A stretch of 7,972 nt of DNA from UBA8438 sp963934795 (GTDB lineage: Bacteria > Acidobacteriota > Vicinamibacteria > Vicinamibacterales > UBA8438): assembly GCA_963934795.1 (NCBI GenBank), contig CAWWAF010000140.1, positions 1 to 7,972 on the forward strand. Reading direction: 5' to 3'. This document shows positions 1-6,341 of this stretch, one piece after another. The notes beneath the pieces are model-generated. The model did not search any database, was not told the DNA's origin, and was given only the letters and a program-made list of their open reading frames with translations. A program made the position numbers and the translations under genes. Numbering within the stretch: the stretch's first letter is position 1; every line of letters begins with the position of its first letter.

Positions 1-762
1 TTCGCTGAATTTCTGCTCGAGCACGGGGCCGACCCTAACGCCGCCGGTGCCGGCTACACCGCGCTTCACGCGGCCGTGCTGCGGGGTGATCTCGAGGCCG
101 TCGAGACACTTCTGGCGCACGGTGCAGATCCCAACACACGTCTCAAGAGGGGCACGCCGGGCAGACGCGCGAGCGAGGACTGGATGCTCAAGGCCCGATA
201 TGTGACTGCGACACCGTTTTGGCTGGCCGCCCTCTTTCGAGAGCCCGAGATCATGCGCACGCTGGTTGACGGCGGTGCGGACCCACTACTTACGACGACG
301 GCCCTCTGGCGTCCTGTGAATGACCGCGCTGGCGGCGTCGGCCCGCCGGAGGTGGTCGGCGGTTTCGTCACACCGATCATGGCGGCGGTGCAGGGCACAA
401 GCGACCGGGCTCGCTTCGTGACTGCGACCCCAGAGCCCATGCGCGAGGAGCGGCTCGCTCTCGAGACCGTGACCGTGGCCGTGGACCTCGGGGGGGACAT
501 CGACGCTGCGGACCAGAGCGGGACCACCGCGTTGCATGACGCCGCGGCGCGCAACCTGAAGACGGTCGTGCGATTCTTTGGCGAGCGGGGCGCATCGCTC
601 GACGTCAGGAACAACATGGGGCGCACACCAGTTGATGTCGCAAAGGCCGGCGCCCGTCGCGGGTCCGTCTTGGTCGGGCGGGGGCCAGACTGGTCCAGCC
701 CGAACGCTGTCGATGTGCTCCTCGAACTCGGGGCTATTGATGGGGCCGACTCCGGGGGGTAA
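1..762 (+). CDS. Ankyrin-repeat protein, 3' part (5' end outside window)
   Basis: The frame is open from base 1 and ends at TAA 760-762, leaving 253 residues of a longer protein. Ankyrin signatures are plain: LLEHGADPN at the very start, TALHAAVLRGD followed by LLAHGADPN at about residues 20-45, TPFWLAALF with LVDGGADPL at about 71-96, TALHDAAARN at about 176-185 and GRTPVDVAKAG near 207-217. The middle repeats are degenerate and separated by longer insertions (about 97-165), so this is not a designer-like regular array. Ankyrin repeats form helix-turn-helix stacks that bind proteins; no enzymatic motif is visible. Export cannot be judged because the N-terminus is missing. It lies 130 bases upstream of a PQQ-dependent dehydrogenase on the same strand. 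I recall such pairs from Acidobacteria-like genomes, which suggests a shared role, but this is inference. The ATG at 76 is internal to the ankyrin pattern and is not the true start. Confidence 0.9.
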   Translation, partial: FAEFLLEHGADPNAAGAGYTALHAAVLRGDLEAVETLLAHGADPNTRLKRGTPGRRASEDWMLKARYVTATPFWLAALFREPEIMRTLVDGGADPLLTTTALWRPVNDRAGGVGPPEVVGGFVTPIMAAVQGTSDRARFVTATPEPMREERLALETVTVAVDLGGDIDAADQSGTTALHDAAARNLKTVVRFFGERGASLDVRNNMGRTPVDVAKAGARRGSVLVGRGPDWSSPNAVDVLLELGAIDGADSGG

Positions 763-892
763 GGGACGAGCTTCGGTGTGTCCCGTCGCACGGTGTCTCG
801 CCCGACGTTCCTTGGAGCATCCGCCACTCTCACGGCTGGTCGCACAGTCGCGTTTTTCCGTGCGGCCGTAACAGCGAATACGAGGCAATACG
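763..892 (+). promoter_or_regulatory. Intergenic leader of the PQQ dehydrogenase gene
   Basis: This 130-base gap holds no gene. The Shine-Dalgarno GAGG at 882-885 sits 7 bases before the ATG at 893 and fixes that start. An imperfect inverted repeat, GGTCGCAC at 838-845 with GTGCGGCC at 860-867 around a T-rich loop, could form a leader hairpin or a weak terminator for the ankyrin gene. No convincing -35/-10 pair is visible, so the dehydrogenase may have its own promoter or be co-transcribed with the ankyrin gene. Confidence 0.3.
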
Positions 893-2977
893 ATGCGTAA
901 GGTGTTCTCCACTCTGCCCGCTGTGATCTGTTGTTCCACAGCGATTGCGGTTGTCGCATGTTTTGGCCCGGCTCGCGCGACCGCGCAGTCGGGTGCCGCC
1001 AATGGGGAGTGGGGTGTCTTCGGCGCGGACGCCGGCGCCACGCGCTACTCGCCGCTCGACGAAATTGATGCCGGCAACGTGGGGGACCTGGAGGTGGCGT
1101 GGCGATGGAGCGCACGGGATCAGGGCACCCCTCCACCCTCCGGAAGGACGCAAATCAGCCCCCTAGTGATCAACGGCGTCATGTACACAACCATCGGGAA
1201 TCAACGGAATGTCGTGGCTCTCGATGCAGCCACAGGGGAACTCGTGTGGGGATGGCAACCTAGCGACAACGAACGCCGGTGGGGAGACATCATCGAGCCC
1301 GTGGCACGAAGCGCTGGGCGCGGCGTGAGTTACTGGAATGATGGCGCTGGAGACGAACGCATCTTCGTTGTCACGCCAAGCTATCAGCTTGTCGCGCTCG
1401 ATGCCCAGACGGGGGCTCGGGTGCTGCAATTTGGTGACGCTGGTGTCATCGACATGATGGATGACCTCCGCTGGGATGAACGGCCGGCTGCGCTGCGAGC
1501 GGGTAGGGTGGCCAACACCTCGCCGCCGGCGATTCTTGGGAATGCGATTGTGGCATCGGTTTCACTGCATACCGGCAGCATACCGACAAGGGCCAATCGC
1601 CCGGGTATCCGCAATCCCAATGAGGTTTGGCCGATGAACATTCCTGGCGACGTGGTGGCCTACGACGCTCGTACCGGTCGGACGCTCTGGCGTTTCAATA
1701 CGGTCCCGAAGGAGGGAGAGTTCGGCGTCGACACCTGGCTCAAGGCGGACGATTTACTCTGGGAGGTTCCGACCGGCACGCATCCCTGGGTCGAGGAACG
1801 CCCCGAACTACTCGATGCCTCCTGGAAATACACGGGGAACGTCGGACATTGGGCCCCCGTGACGGTAGACGAGGAACTCGGACTATTCTACGTAGCCACC
1901 GAAACCGCCACCAACGACTACTACGGTGGCTATCGGCCAGGAGACAACCTGTTCGCCAACTCGGTGTTGGCGCTCGACGCGGAGACCGGCGAACGGGTGT
2001 GGCATTTTCAGGTCACCCATCACGAACTCTGGGACTACGATTTCCCGACGGCCCCCATCCTCGTGGACATTGAGGTCGATGGCGTCTTGGTGAAGGCCTT
2101 GGTGCAACTCTCGAAGCAGGGATTTACATACATACTCGACCGTGCGACAGGCGAACCCGTTTGGCCGATCGAGGAACGGGCCGTGCCAGAGTCGGACGTT
2201 CCGGGAGAGTGGACGTCTCCTACACAGCCCTTTCCCACCAAGCCGCCGGCGTTTGAACGCCAAGGCGTGACTGAGGATGACCTCATCGACTTTACTCCGG
2301 AGCTTCGGGCCGAAGCACTGCGGATCGTAGAGAATTACCGGCTCGGGCCTCTCTATACTCCGCCGTCCTTGCAAGAGCCTGGCGTCAATCAAGGGACCCT
2401 CGCGCTCCCCAGCGCGGGTGGTGGCGTCAATTGGCCGGGTGGTGCGGTGGATCCCGGGCTGGGTATCCTTTTTGTACCGTCGAGTACGACCCCGTCGCTG
2501 TTCGGATTGATAGACGGCACTGAAGGAACCGGCGTGCGCTACCACATCTCCAGTCGTGCGGGTGTCCCGACCGTCCGTGACCTTCCTCTCATCAAACCTC
2601 CGTATGGCCGGATCACCGCAATCGATCTGACCGTGGGAGAGATCCTGTGGCAGATCCCGCACGGCGGCACGCCCGGCTATATCCAGGCACATCCGGACCT
2701 TCAGGGCGTGGACGTGCCGACGACGGGGAGTCCGACGAAAAGTTCCGGACTTCTTGTAACGTCTACCCTGCTGTTTGCGGGTGAGGGATCACGGGGCGAA
2801 CCGGTTCTTCGTGCGTACAACAAGCGGACGGGTGACGTTGTCCATGAGATTCAGCTTCCGGGTGGGCCAACCACCGGGTTCCCGATCACGTACATGGCGG
2901 ACGGTCAACAGCACATTGTCGTCGCGGCGCTGGATGAGGAGAACATCGCGGAGTTGGTCGCCTTCACCTTGCCATAG
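893..2977 (+). CDS. Secreted PQQ-dependent dehydrogenase, mGDH-like beta-propeller
   Basis: This is a 694-residue quinoprotein. Residues 1-32 form a signal peptide (RK, hydrophobic core, then ARATAQS). The rest is an eight-bladed PQQ propeller with repeated blade/tryptophan-docking motifs: LDAATGELVWGW (110-121), YDARTGRTLWRF (257-268), LDAETGERVWHF (361-372) and LDRATGEPVW (415-424). The family hallmark HHELWDYDFPTAP (376-388) supplies the probable catalytic aspartate (D381 or D383). K408 in the QLSKQG stretch matches the PQQ-contacting lysine of membrane glucose dehydrogenases. GGGVNWPGGAVDP (509-521) and the 430-500 insertion are also typical of the mGDH-like class. There is no N-terminal membrane domain and no CXXCH haem motif, so it should be a soluble periplasmic enzyme that passes electrons to a separate acceptor. 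It probably oxidises a sugar or alcohol; the substrate cannot be read from sequence. No PQQ biosynthesis genes are in the window. Confidence 0.95.
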   Translation: MRKVFSTLPAVICCSTAIAVVACFGPARATAQSGAANGEWGVFGADAGATRYSPLDEIDAGNVGDLEVAWRWSARDQGTPPPSGRTQISPLVINGVMYTTIGNQRNVVALDAATGELVWGWQPSDNERRWGDIIEPVARSAGRGVSYWNDGAGDERIFVVTPSYQLVALDAQTGARVLQFGDAGVIDMMDDLRWDERPAALRAGRVANTSPPAILGNAIVASVSLHTGSIPTRANRPGIRNPNEVWPMNIPGDVVAYDARTGRTLWRFNTVPKEGEFGVDTWLKADDLLWEVPTGTHPWVEERPELLDASWKYTGNVGHWAPVTVDEELGLFYVATETATNDYYGGYRPGDNLFANSVLALDAETGERVWHFQVTHHELWDYDFPTAPILVDIEVDGVLVKALVQLSKQGFTYILDRATGEPVWPIEERAVPESDVPGEWTSPTQPFPTKPPAFERQGVTEDDLIDFTPELRAEALRIVENYRLGPLYTPPSLQEPGVNQGTLALPSAGGGVNWPGGAVDPGLGILFVPSSTTPSLFGLIDGTEGTGVRYHISSRAGVPTVRDLPLIKPPYGRITAIDLTVGEILWQIPHGGTPGYIQAHPDLQGVDVPTTGSPTKSSGLLVTSTLLFAGEGSRGEPVLRAYNKRTGDVVHEIQLPGGPTTGFPITYMADGQQHIVVAALDEENIAELVAFTLP

Positions 2978-2985
2978 CAGGCATT

Positions 2986-3011
2986 GGTGCGCGACGCAGA
3001 CCCGCGTCACC
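2986..3011 (+). terminator. Weak hairpin after the dehydrogenase gene
   Basis: GACGC (2993-2997) pairs with GCGTC (3004-3008), with an outer GGT/ACC pair across an internal bulge. It begins 9 bases after the dehydrogenase stop codon. There is no T-run after it, so termination is uncertain and read-through to the hydrolase gene is possible. Confidence 0.25.
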
Positions 3012-3029
3012 GGCTTGGGGCTGTCGCGC

Positions 3030-3058
3030 TTGACGTGGCCGTCGTTCGCCACCAGAAT
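3030..3058 (+). promoter_or_regulatory. Candidate sigma-70-type promoter for the SGNH hydrolase gene
   Basis: TTGACG at 3030-3035 (five of six consensus -35 bases), a 17-base spacer and CAGAAT at 3053-3058 (four of six -10 bases) lie about 50 bases before the ATG at 3109. Position and spacing are right, but the match is moderate and could be chance. Confidence 0.35.
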
Positions 3059-3094
3059 CGCTGGCACTGTTGGCGCGACGCCCACAGATGCACC

Positions 3095-3100
3095 GGGAGG
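3095..3100 (+). promoter_or_regulatory. Shine-Dalgarno deciding the hydrolase start
   Basis: GGGAGG ends 8 bases before the ATG at 3109. Earlier in-frame starts (TTG 3070, ATG 3088) lack such a site and would put charged residues in front of the signal peptide, so 3109 is preferred. Confidence 0.7.
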
Positions 3101-3108
3101 AGTTACGC

Positions 3109-4041
3109 ATGAGGTTCGCACCAATTTTGATGATCGCCGCGCTGTGTGCGCCGGCTACGGCCTGGTCCCAGTCGGACACCACCGTGCTGTTCATCGGTAA
3201 CAGCTTTACCTACGGCCACGGTTCTCCGGTGCGTTTCTATCGCCCCGAGACGGTGACCGATGTCAACAACACGGGAATTGGCGGTGTGCCGGCGCTGTTC
3301 GAGTCGTTTACGGCGCAGGTCGGCTTGGACTACGACGTGTCCGTCGAGACCCAGCCCGGCAGCGGACTCGACTTTCATCTCGAGAACCGGCTCGGCGCCA
3401 TTGGGCGGAAGGCGTGGGACGCGGTCGTGATGCATGGGCAGAGCACGCTGGATTTTCAGGATCCTGGCAACCCCGCCACACTTATTGATACCAGTGGTCG
3501 ACTCGCCAAGTTTCTCCATGCCGCCAATCCGGACGTGGGCGTGCATGTGATGGCGACCTGGTCACGCGCCGATCAGGCATACCAGCCCGACGGCGCCTGG
3601 TTTGGAAAGCCCATCGGCGACATGGCCCGAGACGTCCGTGCCGGCTACGATCAGGCGGCGGAGGCCTCAGCCGCCATCACGTCGGTGATTCCGGTCGGTG
3701 AAGCCTGGACGCGCGCCATGGACACCGGTGTTGCTGACCCGAATCCGTATGATGGTTCCGCGTTCGGCACCGTCAATCTCTGGACGTACGACCACTACCA
3801 CGCCAGCACCTATGGCTACTACCTCGAGGCCCTGGTCGTGTTTGGGCGGCTGACGGACCGCGATCCACGGTCGCTTGGTGACCACGAGTGCTCCGCCTTC
3901 GAACTCGGGCTATCGCGTGAGGAGACCAGCGCCCTCCAGCAAGTGGCCTTCGACACTCTGGCGAGTAACGGAGGGCTGACGCCGGCACCGTTCGTGCTGG
4001 CCAAGCCGGCGAGTCTCGCACGGTGTGTGGAGCGGCGCTGA
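3109..4041 (+). CDS. Secreted SGNH-fold hydrolase, DUF4886-like
   Basis: The protein has 310 residues counted from ATG 3109. Residues 1-22 are a signal peptide (hydrophobic core, then ATAWSQS). SGNH/GDSL blocks follow in order: VLFIGNSFTYG with the likely nucleophile S32, a Gly block TGIGG (55-59), the oxyanion-type VMHGQS (107-112), and the catalytic DHYHAS (228-233) giving D228 and H231, followed by the YGYYLEAL helix that closes this family. The set Ser-Gly-Gln/Asn-Asp-His fits esterases and carbohydrate deacetylases of the SGNH superfamily; the GNSFT start and the final D-x-x-H-x-S are typical of DUF4886 proteins. The likely role is removal of an acyl or acetyl ester in the periplasm, but the substrate is unknown. 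It follows the PQQ dehydrogenase by 131 bases on the same strand. Its 3' end is overlapped antisense by the frame-shifted read-through of the convergent fibre gene. Confidence 0.87.
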   Translation: MRFAPILMIAALCAPATAWSQSDTTVLFIGNSFTYGHGSPVRFYRPETVTDVNNTGIGGVPALFESFTAQVGLDYDVSVETQPGSGLDFHLENRLGAIGRKAWDAVVMHGQSTLDFQDPGNPATLIDTSGRLAKFLHAANPDVGVHVMATWSRADQAYQPDGAWFGKPIGDMARDVRAGYDQAAEASAAITSVIPVGEAWTRAMDTGVADPNPYDGSAFGTVNLWTYDHYHASTYGYYLEALVVFGRLTDRDPRSLGDHECSAFELGLSREETSALQQVAFDTLASNGGLTPAPFVLAKPASLARCVERR

Positions 4042-4066
4042 GCCCCGCACGTTGACAGGGCCAGAC

Positions 4067-4097
4067 GGGTGAAGCGGACCTCAGTCCGCTTCCACCC
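4067..4097. terminator. Strong hairpin between convergent genes, probable bidirectional terminator
   Basis: GGGTGAAGCGGAC (4067-4079) and GTCCGCTTCCACCC (4084-4097) are complementary except for one bulged base, with a 4-base loop CTCA. It lies 26 bases after the hydrolase stop and 12 bases beyond the probable true stop of the - strand fibre gene (4109-4111). On the + strand it is followed by a mildly T-rich stretch (GTTTGTTCCT at 4101-4110); on the - strand there is no T-run. Position and stability support termination for both genes. Confidence 0.65.
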
Positions 4098-4108
4098 GCG
4101 GTTTGTTC

Positions 4109-5399
4109 CTAGCGGTTGATCGTGACCTCCAGTCCGTGCAGGGCGGCCGCAATCCCGAGCGACGTCGATGACGAGGACCTCACCGGGGGCACATCCGGTC
4201 TGGGTCACAGCACCGAGACCCGCAATCATCAGATTGCCGTTGGCGCTTCCGGCAGCATCTACGACCGTCTGTTGGGCGTTGAAGGTCGGCGTGATCGGTT
4301 CGTCGTCGCCGAGACAGACGGTTGAGATGAGCCATTCGATGTCGCCGGCGTTCGTATTGGCACTCCAGAAGATCCGGATGTCGATCGCGCCGGATTGATC
4401 GGCAGGCGGGACCAGATGGAGACGGGCGTCCCTTCGCCCTGACGCGTCCGAATACGTCAGATCGCCGTTGAGGATGTCCGTCCCGGGGTTCGCACACCCA
4501 GCGACCGCCTGGAGCGTGTTGTCAGTATCCCAGCCCTGGTTCAGCGCGGGGACGAGGGCATTGCAGTTGACAGTCGGATACCAGTGGACCTCGCTGGAGA
4601 GACCGCCACCGCCGCCCAGCGCCGCAATAGCCTCTGCGTTCGCGACGATGTTGGTTCCGTTCGAGGCAATGGCGACCGCGTTGCCTCCACTGGCGGCCGT
4701 GTTGACGCCAATCGCGCTGCCGTTCGCCCCGATCGCGCTGGCATTCACACCGATGGCGGCCGTGGCGGCCCCCAGGGCGCCGCTATTGGCCCCGATGGAG
4801 CTGCCATTGACCCCGATGGCCGCTGTGTTGGCCCCGATGCTCGCGGTGTTGGTCCCAATGTCCGCGTTGTGGGCCCCAATGTCCGCCGCGTTCGCAGCGA
4901 TGGCCCCTGTGTTGTCGCCGAGCGCGTCGGTGTTCTGATTGACCTGGTCGACCAGGTCCGCCGGGATCTCGCCCGCCCCTACAATTGTCACCTCGAAGGT
5001 CGCCAGAGCTCTCCGCGAACGTGCCCATCGCGTCTTGGCGCGCATGACCGTGAGCAGGTCGGAGGCCGGGTTGTCGCAGAATGCATCCGGCAGCATCGTG
5101 ACGGTTTCCTGGAGGCCCGTCACATCGCCAGCGACCGTCACCGGACCACTAACGACCACAAGAGGGATGAGCGCCAGCGCCACGTTGGGTGCCTGACTTC
5201 CCAGATTGAGGCCGCGGATCCGCAGCGTGTCTTGCCCGGCGGCTTCGACACAGAACGGCGTCGCCTCGGCGACAACTAGCTGGCGACGGTGGATCCTGTT
5301 CGCACCCGGGCTATTCCCGTTCTCCAGCGCCTGGACCCCAACGGTCAGCACTCCGAGTGTGACGGCAATCAGCGTTGCAAATTTCGCGTATCGAAACAT
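4109..5399 (-). CDS. Secreted fibre-like protein with 7-residue repeats; frame broken near the 3' end
   Basis: ATG at 5399-5397 is preceded by the Shine-Dalgarno GGAGG (5406-5410, 6-base gap). Residues 1-23 look like a signal peptide (VGVQA cleavage site). Residues about 46-140 resemble an IPT/TIG-like beta domain (TLRIRGLNLGSQAPNV ... LLTV ... ATFEVTI). Residues 153-257 are fifteen 7-residue units, mostly I-G-x-N-x-x-A. A GGGGG linker follows (262-266), then a beta-rich C-terminal domain with several cysteines (C279, C302, C362, C403) that resembles the end domain of a family of uncharacterised bacterial surface proteins. The frame holds to D416. Shifting by one base at about 4151 then gives AALHGLEVTINR and a stop at 4111-4109, the expected family ending. 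Without the shift the frame continues to 3819, 526 residues in all, with a basic unrelated tail antisense to the hydrolase gene. It probably makes a trimeric, cell-surface or secreted fibre; the function is unknown. Confidence 0.78.
4148..4154 (-). other. Probable frameshift/indel site in the fibre gene
   Basis: On the - strand GAT (4154-4152) encodes D416 of GEVLVIDVARD. The next base (4151) must be skipped, or two further bases supplied, to enter the frame that reads AAALHGLEVTINR. From 5399 to the stop at 4109 is 1291 bases, one more than a multiple of three. By recollection, related proteins have roughly ten residues between the RD and the A/T-A-x-L-x-G-x-E-x-T ending, so a deletion of 3n+2 bases is as likely as a one-base insertion. 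Confidence 0.7.
4629..4943 (-). repeat. Fifteen tandem 21-base units encoding I-G-x-N-x-x-A heptads
   Basis: Within the fibre gene, residues 153-257 divide without any gap into heptads: VNQNTDA, LGDNTGA, IAANAAD, IGAHNAD, IGTNTAS, IGANTAA, IGVNGSS, IGANSGA, LGAATAA, IGVNASA, IGANGSA, IGVNTAA, SGGNAVA, IASNGTN, IVANAEA. Position 1 is I/L/V in 14 of 15 units and position 4 is N in 13 of 15. The DNA units have diverged by substitutions but keep the 21-base phase exactly, which implies selection on protein structure. An I-x-x-N-T pattern matches the N-at-position-d layers known from trimeric autotransporter stalks. Confidence 0.9.
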
Positions 5400-5849
5400 C
5401 CTGAACCTCCGGCAAGAGACACGTTTTCAGACTTACGCGGTCTCGATTGCAACCGTCGTGCCGCTGTCTGGCGGATCGCAGGTGCCGGCGTCTTACGGTG
5501 GGCGCCATACCCTGGACGACGCGCCCTAGACGACTTTGGCGAGCCCCGTTCAAATGCGGGACAGACCGTGTTTAGCCGTGCGACAGTGATAGCGACACGC
5601 ATCGAGAGCGACACGAACTGACAGAGTCGCGCAGGAGCGGTCGTGGTCTCGGGTGGGGTAGGTCTGGCGTGGAAGCGTGCACGCGCTGCTTCAACTCGGC
5701 GGTGCCGGCGAGAGAGAGTTGTCCGGGTCACGGACAACGGTTGGCGTAGTATGCGGAGTAGGTTTCGTTCTGGACCAGTGACGCGACACATTTGTGCGTC
5801 CAGGAACGCATCGCGACATCCCGAGGCTCTGGGGGGCTAGACACACACC
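5400..5849. other. 450-base region without a convincing gene
   Basis: This lies between the divergent fibre gene (- strand) and DUF488 gene (+ strand), so promoters for both should be here. Open frames on either strand have arginine-rich, low-complexity translations with no recognisable motif and no ribosome binding site, so I call none. Visible structure: a perfect 8-bp hairpin at 5718-5738 and a loose long-range pairing of ACCGT (5452-5456) with ACGGT (5495-5499) enclosing a CCGC/GCGG stem, in what would be the fibre gene leader. Neither matches a riboswitch that I recognise. Confidence 0.5.
5718..5738. repeat. Perfect inverted repeat, 8-bp arms
   Basis: GTTGTCCG (5718-5725) and CGGACAAC (5731-5738) are exact reverse complements around the 5-base spacer GGTCA. 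It lies 111 bases before the DUF488 start. It could be an operator for a dimeric regulator of either divergent gene or an RNA hairpin. No T-run follows. Confidence 0.5.
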
Positions 5850-6200
5850 GTGCCGATCTCACTGAAACGAGCGTATGACGCACCGTCTCCATCGGACGGG
5901 TGTCGCATTCTGGTCGAGCGGCTGTGGCCTCGAGGGCTGTCAAAGCAGAACGCGAAGATCGACCTCTGGTCCAAAGACTCCGCACCCTCAACTGAACTGC
6001 GACGGTGGTTCAATCATGACCCAGCGAAGTGGACAGAGTTCACGCGCAAGTACCGCGAGGAGTTGCACGCCCGAGAAGACTCGGTGAGCCTTATTCTCGA
6101 CCGTGCCCGATCAGGCCCGGTGACGTTCGTCTTCGCGTCCCGAGAACTGCGCTTCAACAATGCCGTCGCACTCAAGGCGTACATCGAGCGACTGATCTGA
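5850..6200 (+). CDS. DUF488 family protein (YeaO-like)
   Basis: This 116-residue protein has the usual length of the family. The N-terminal signature is clear: LKRAYD (5-10), SDGCRILVERLWPRGL (15-30), DLWSKDSAPSTELRRWF (38-54), then a helical KWTEFTRKYREEL segment and a final strand-helix VTFVFASRE ... NNAVALKAYI (about 91-112). These match E. coli YeaO-type DUF488 proteins from end to end. The biochemical function of the family is not established; it is a small cytoplasmic protein found in many bacteria. The start is GTG 5850, chosen because the family begins with a few residues before the K-R-x-Y-D motif. The ribosome site is poor (a G6 run at 5831-5836, 13 bases away). The HPF-like gene follows 141 bases downstream on the same strand. 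Confidence 0.92.
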   Translation: MPISLKRAYDAPSPSDGCRILVERLWPRGLSKQNAKIDLWSKDSAPSTELRRWFNHDPAKWTEFTRKYREELHAREDSVSLILDRARSGPVTFVFASRELRFNNAVALKAYIERLI

Positions 6201-6341
6201 GGCCAGAACGAGCGGGCTCGATGCCTCAAAGTTGACAATCCCGCCGAGTCAGCGCACCGTGTTGTTCTGTGGTGCCGACGGCATCACACGCAGCGAGACA
6301 CCCTGAACGATGACGACGAGAGGAAGGGGACGCGGATTCAA
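6201..6341 (+). promoter_or_regulatory. Leader of the hibernation factor gene
   Basis: The gap contains a perfect -35 hexamer TTGACA at 6232-6237, but no good -10 lies 16-18 bases after it, so a sigma-70 promoter is not proven. A 9-bp hairpin follows at 6268-6288. The purine-rich AGGAAGGGG (6321-6329) is the probable ribosome site, about 12 bases before ATG 6342, longer than ideal. Confidence 0.35.
6268..6288 (+). repeat. Hairpin, 9-bp stem with 3-base loop
   Basis: TGTGGTGCC (6268-6276) pairs with GGCATCACA (6280-6288), with one G-U pair in RNA and the loop GAC. It lies between the DUF488 and HPF-like genes, with no T-run after it. It may be a Rho-independent-like terminator remnant or a 5' UTR hairpin of the HPF-like gene. 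Confidence 0.45.

Noticed and set aside
66..1136. Long - strand open frame across the ankyrin and dehydrogenase genes (also 286-1041)
   Set aside because: The translations are Arg/Pro/Ser-rich with no motif, typical of open antisense frames in GC-rich DNA; the + strand genes are unambiguous.
1883..2692. 269-residue - strand open frame inside the dehydrogenase gene
   Set aside because: It is wholly antisense to conserved propeller blades and has no recognisable protein features.
3070..3108. Earlier in-frame starts for the hydrolase (TTG 3070, ATG 3088)
   Set aside because: They add a charged segment before the signal peptide and ignore the GGGAGG site properly placed for ATG 3109.
4629..4943. 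The 21-base repeats as a CRISPR-like or minisatellite array
   Set aside because: There are no spacers; units are diverged and stay in one coding frame, so this is a protein repeat.
4468..5279. Long + strand open frames opposite the heptad array, with repetitive APM/LAPM or DGR-rich translations
   Set aside because: They are the antisense image of the 21-base repeats in the - strand fibre gene. They lack ribosome sites and show no family resemblance, while the - strand frame has a signal peptide and recognisable domains.
5369..5791. 140-residue - strand and 107-110-residue + strand frames in the gap before DUF488
   Set aside because: Arg-rich translations without motifs or ribosome sites, partly antisense to the fibre gene start.
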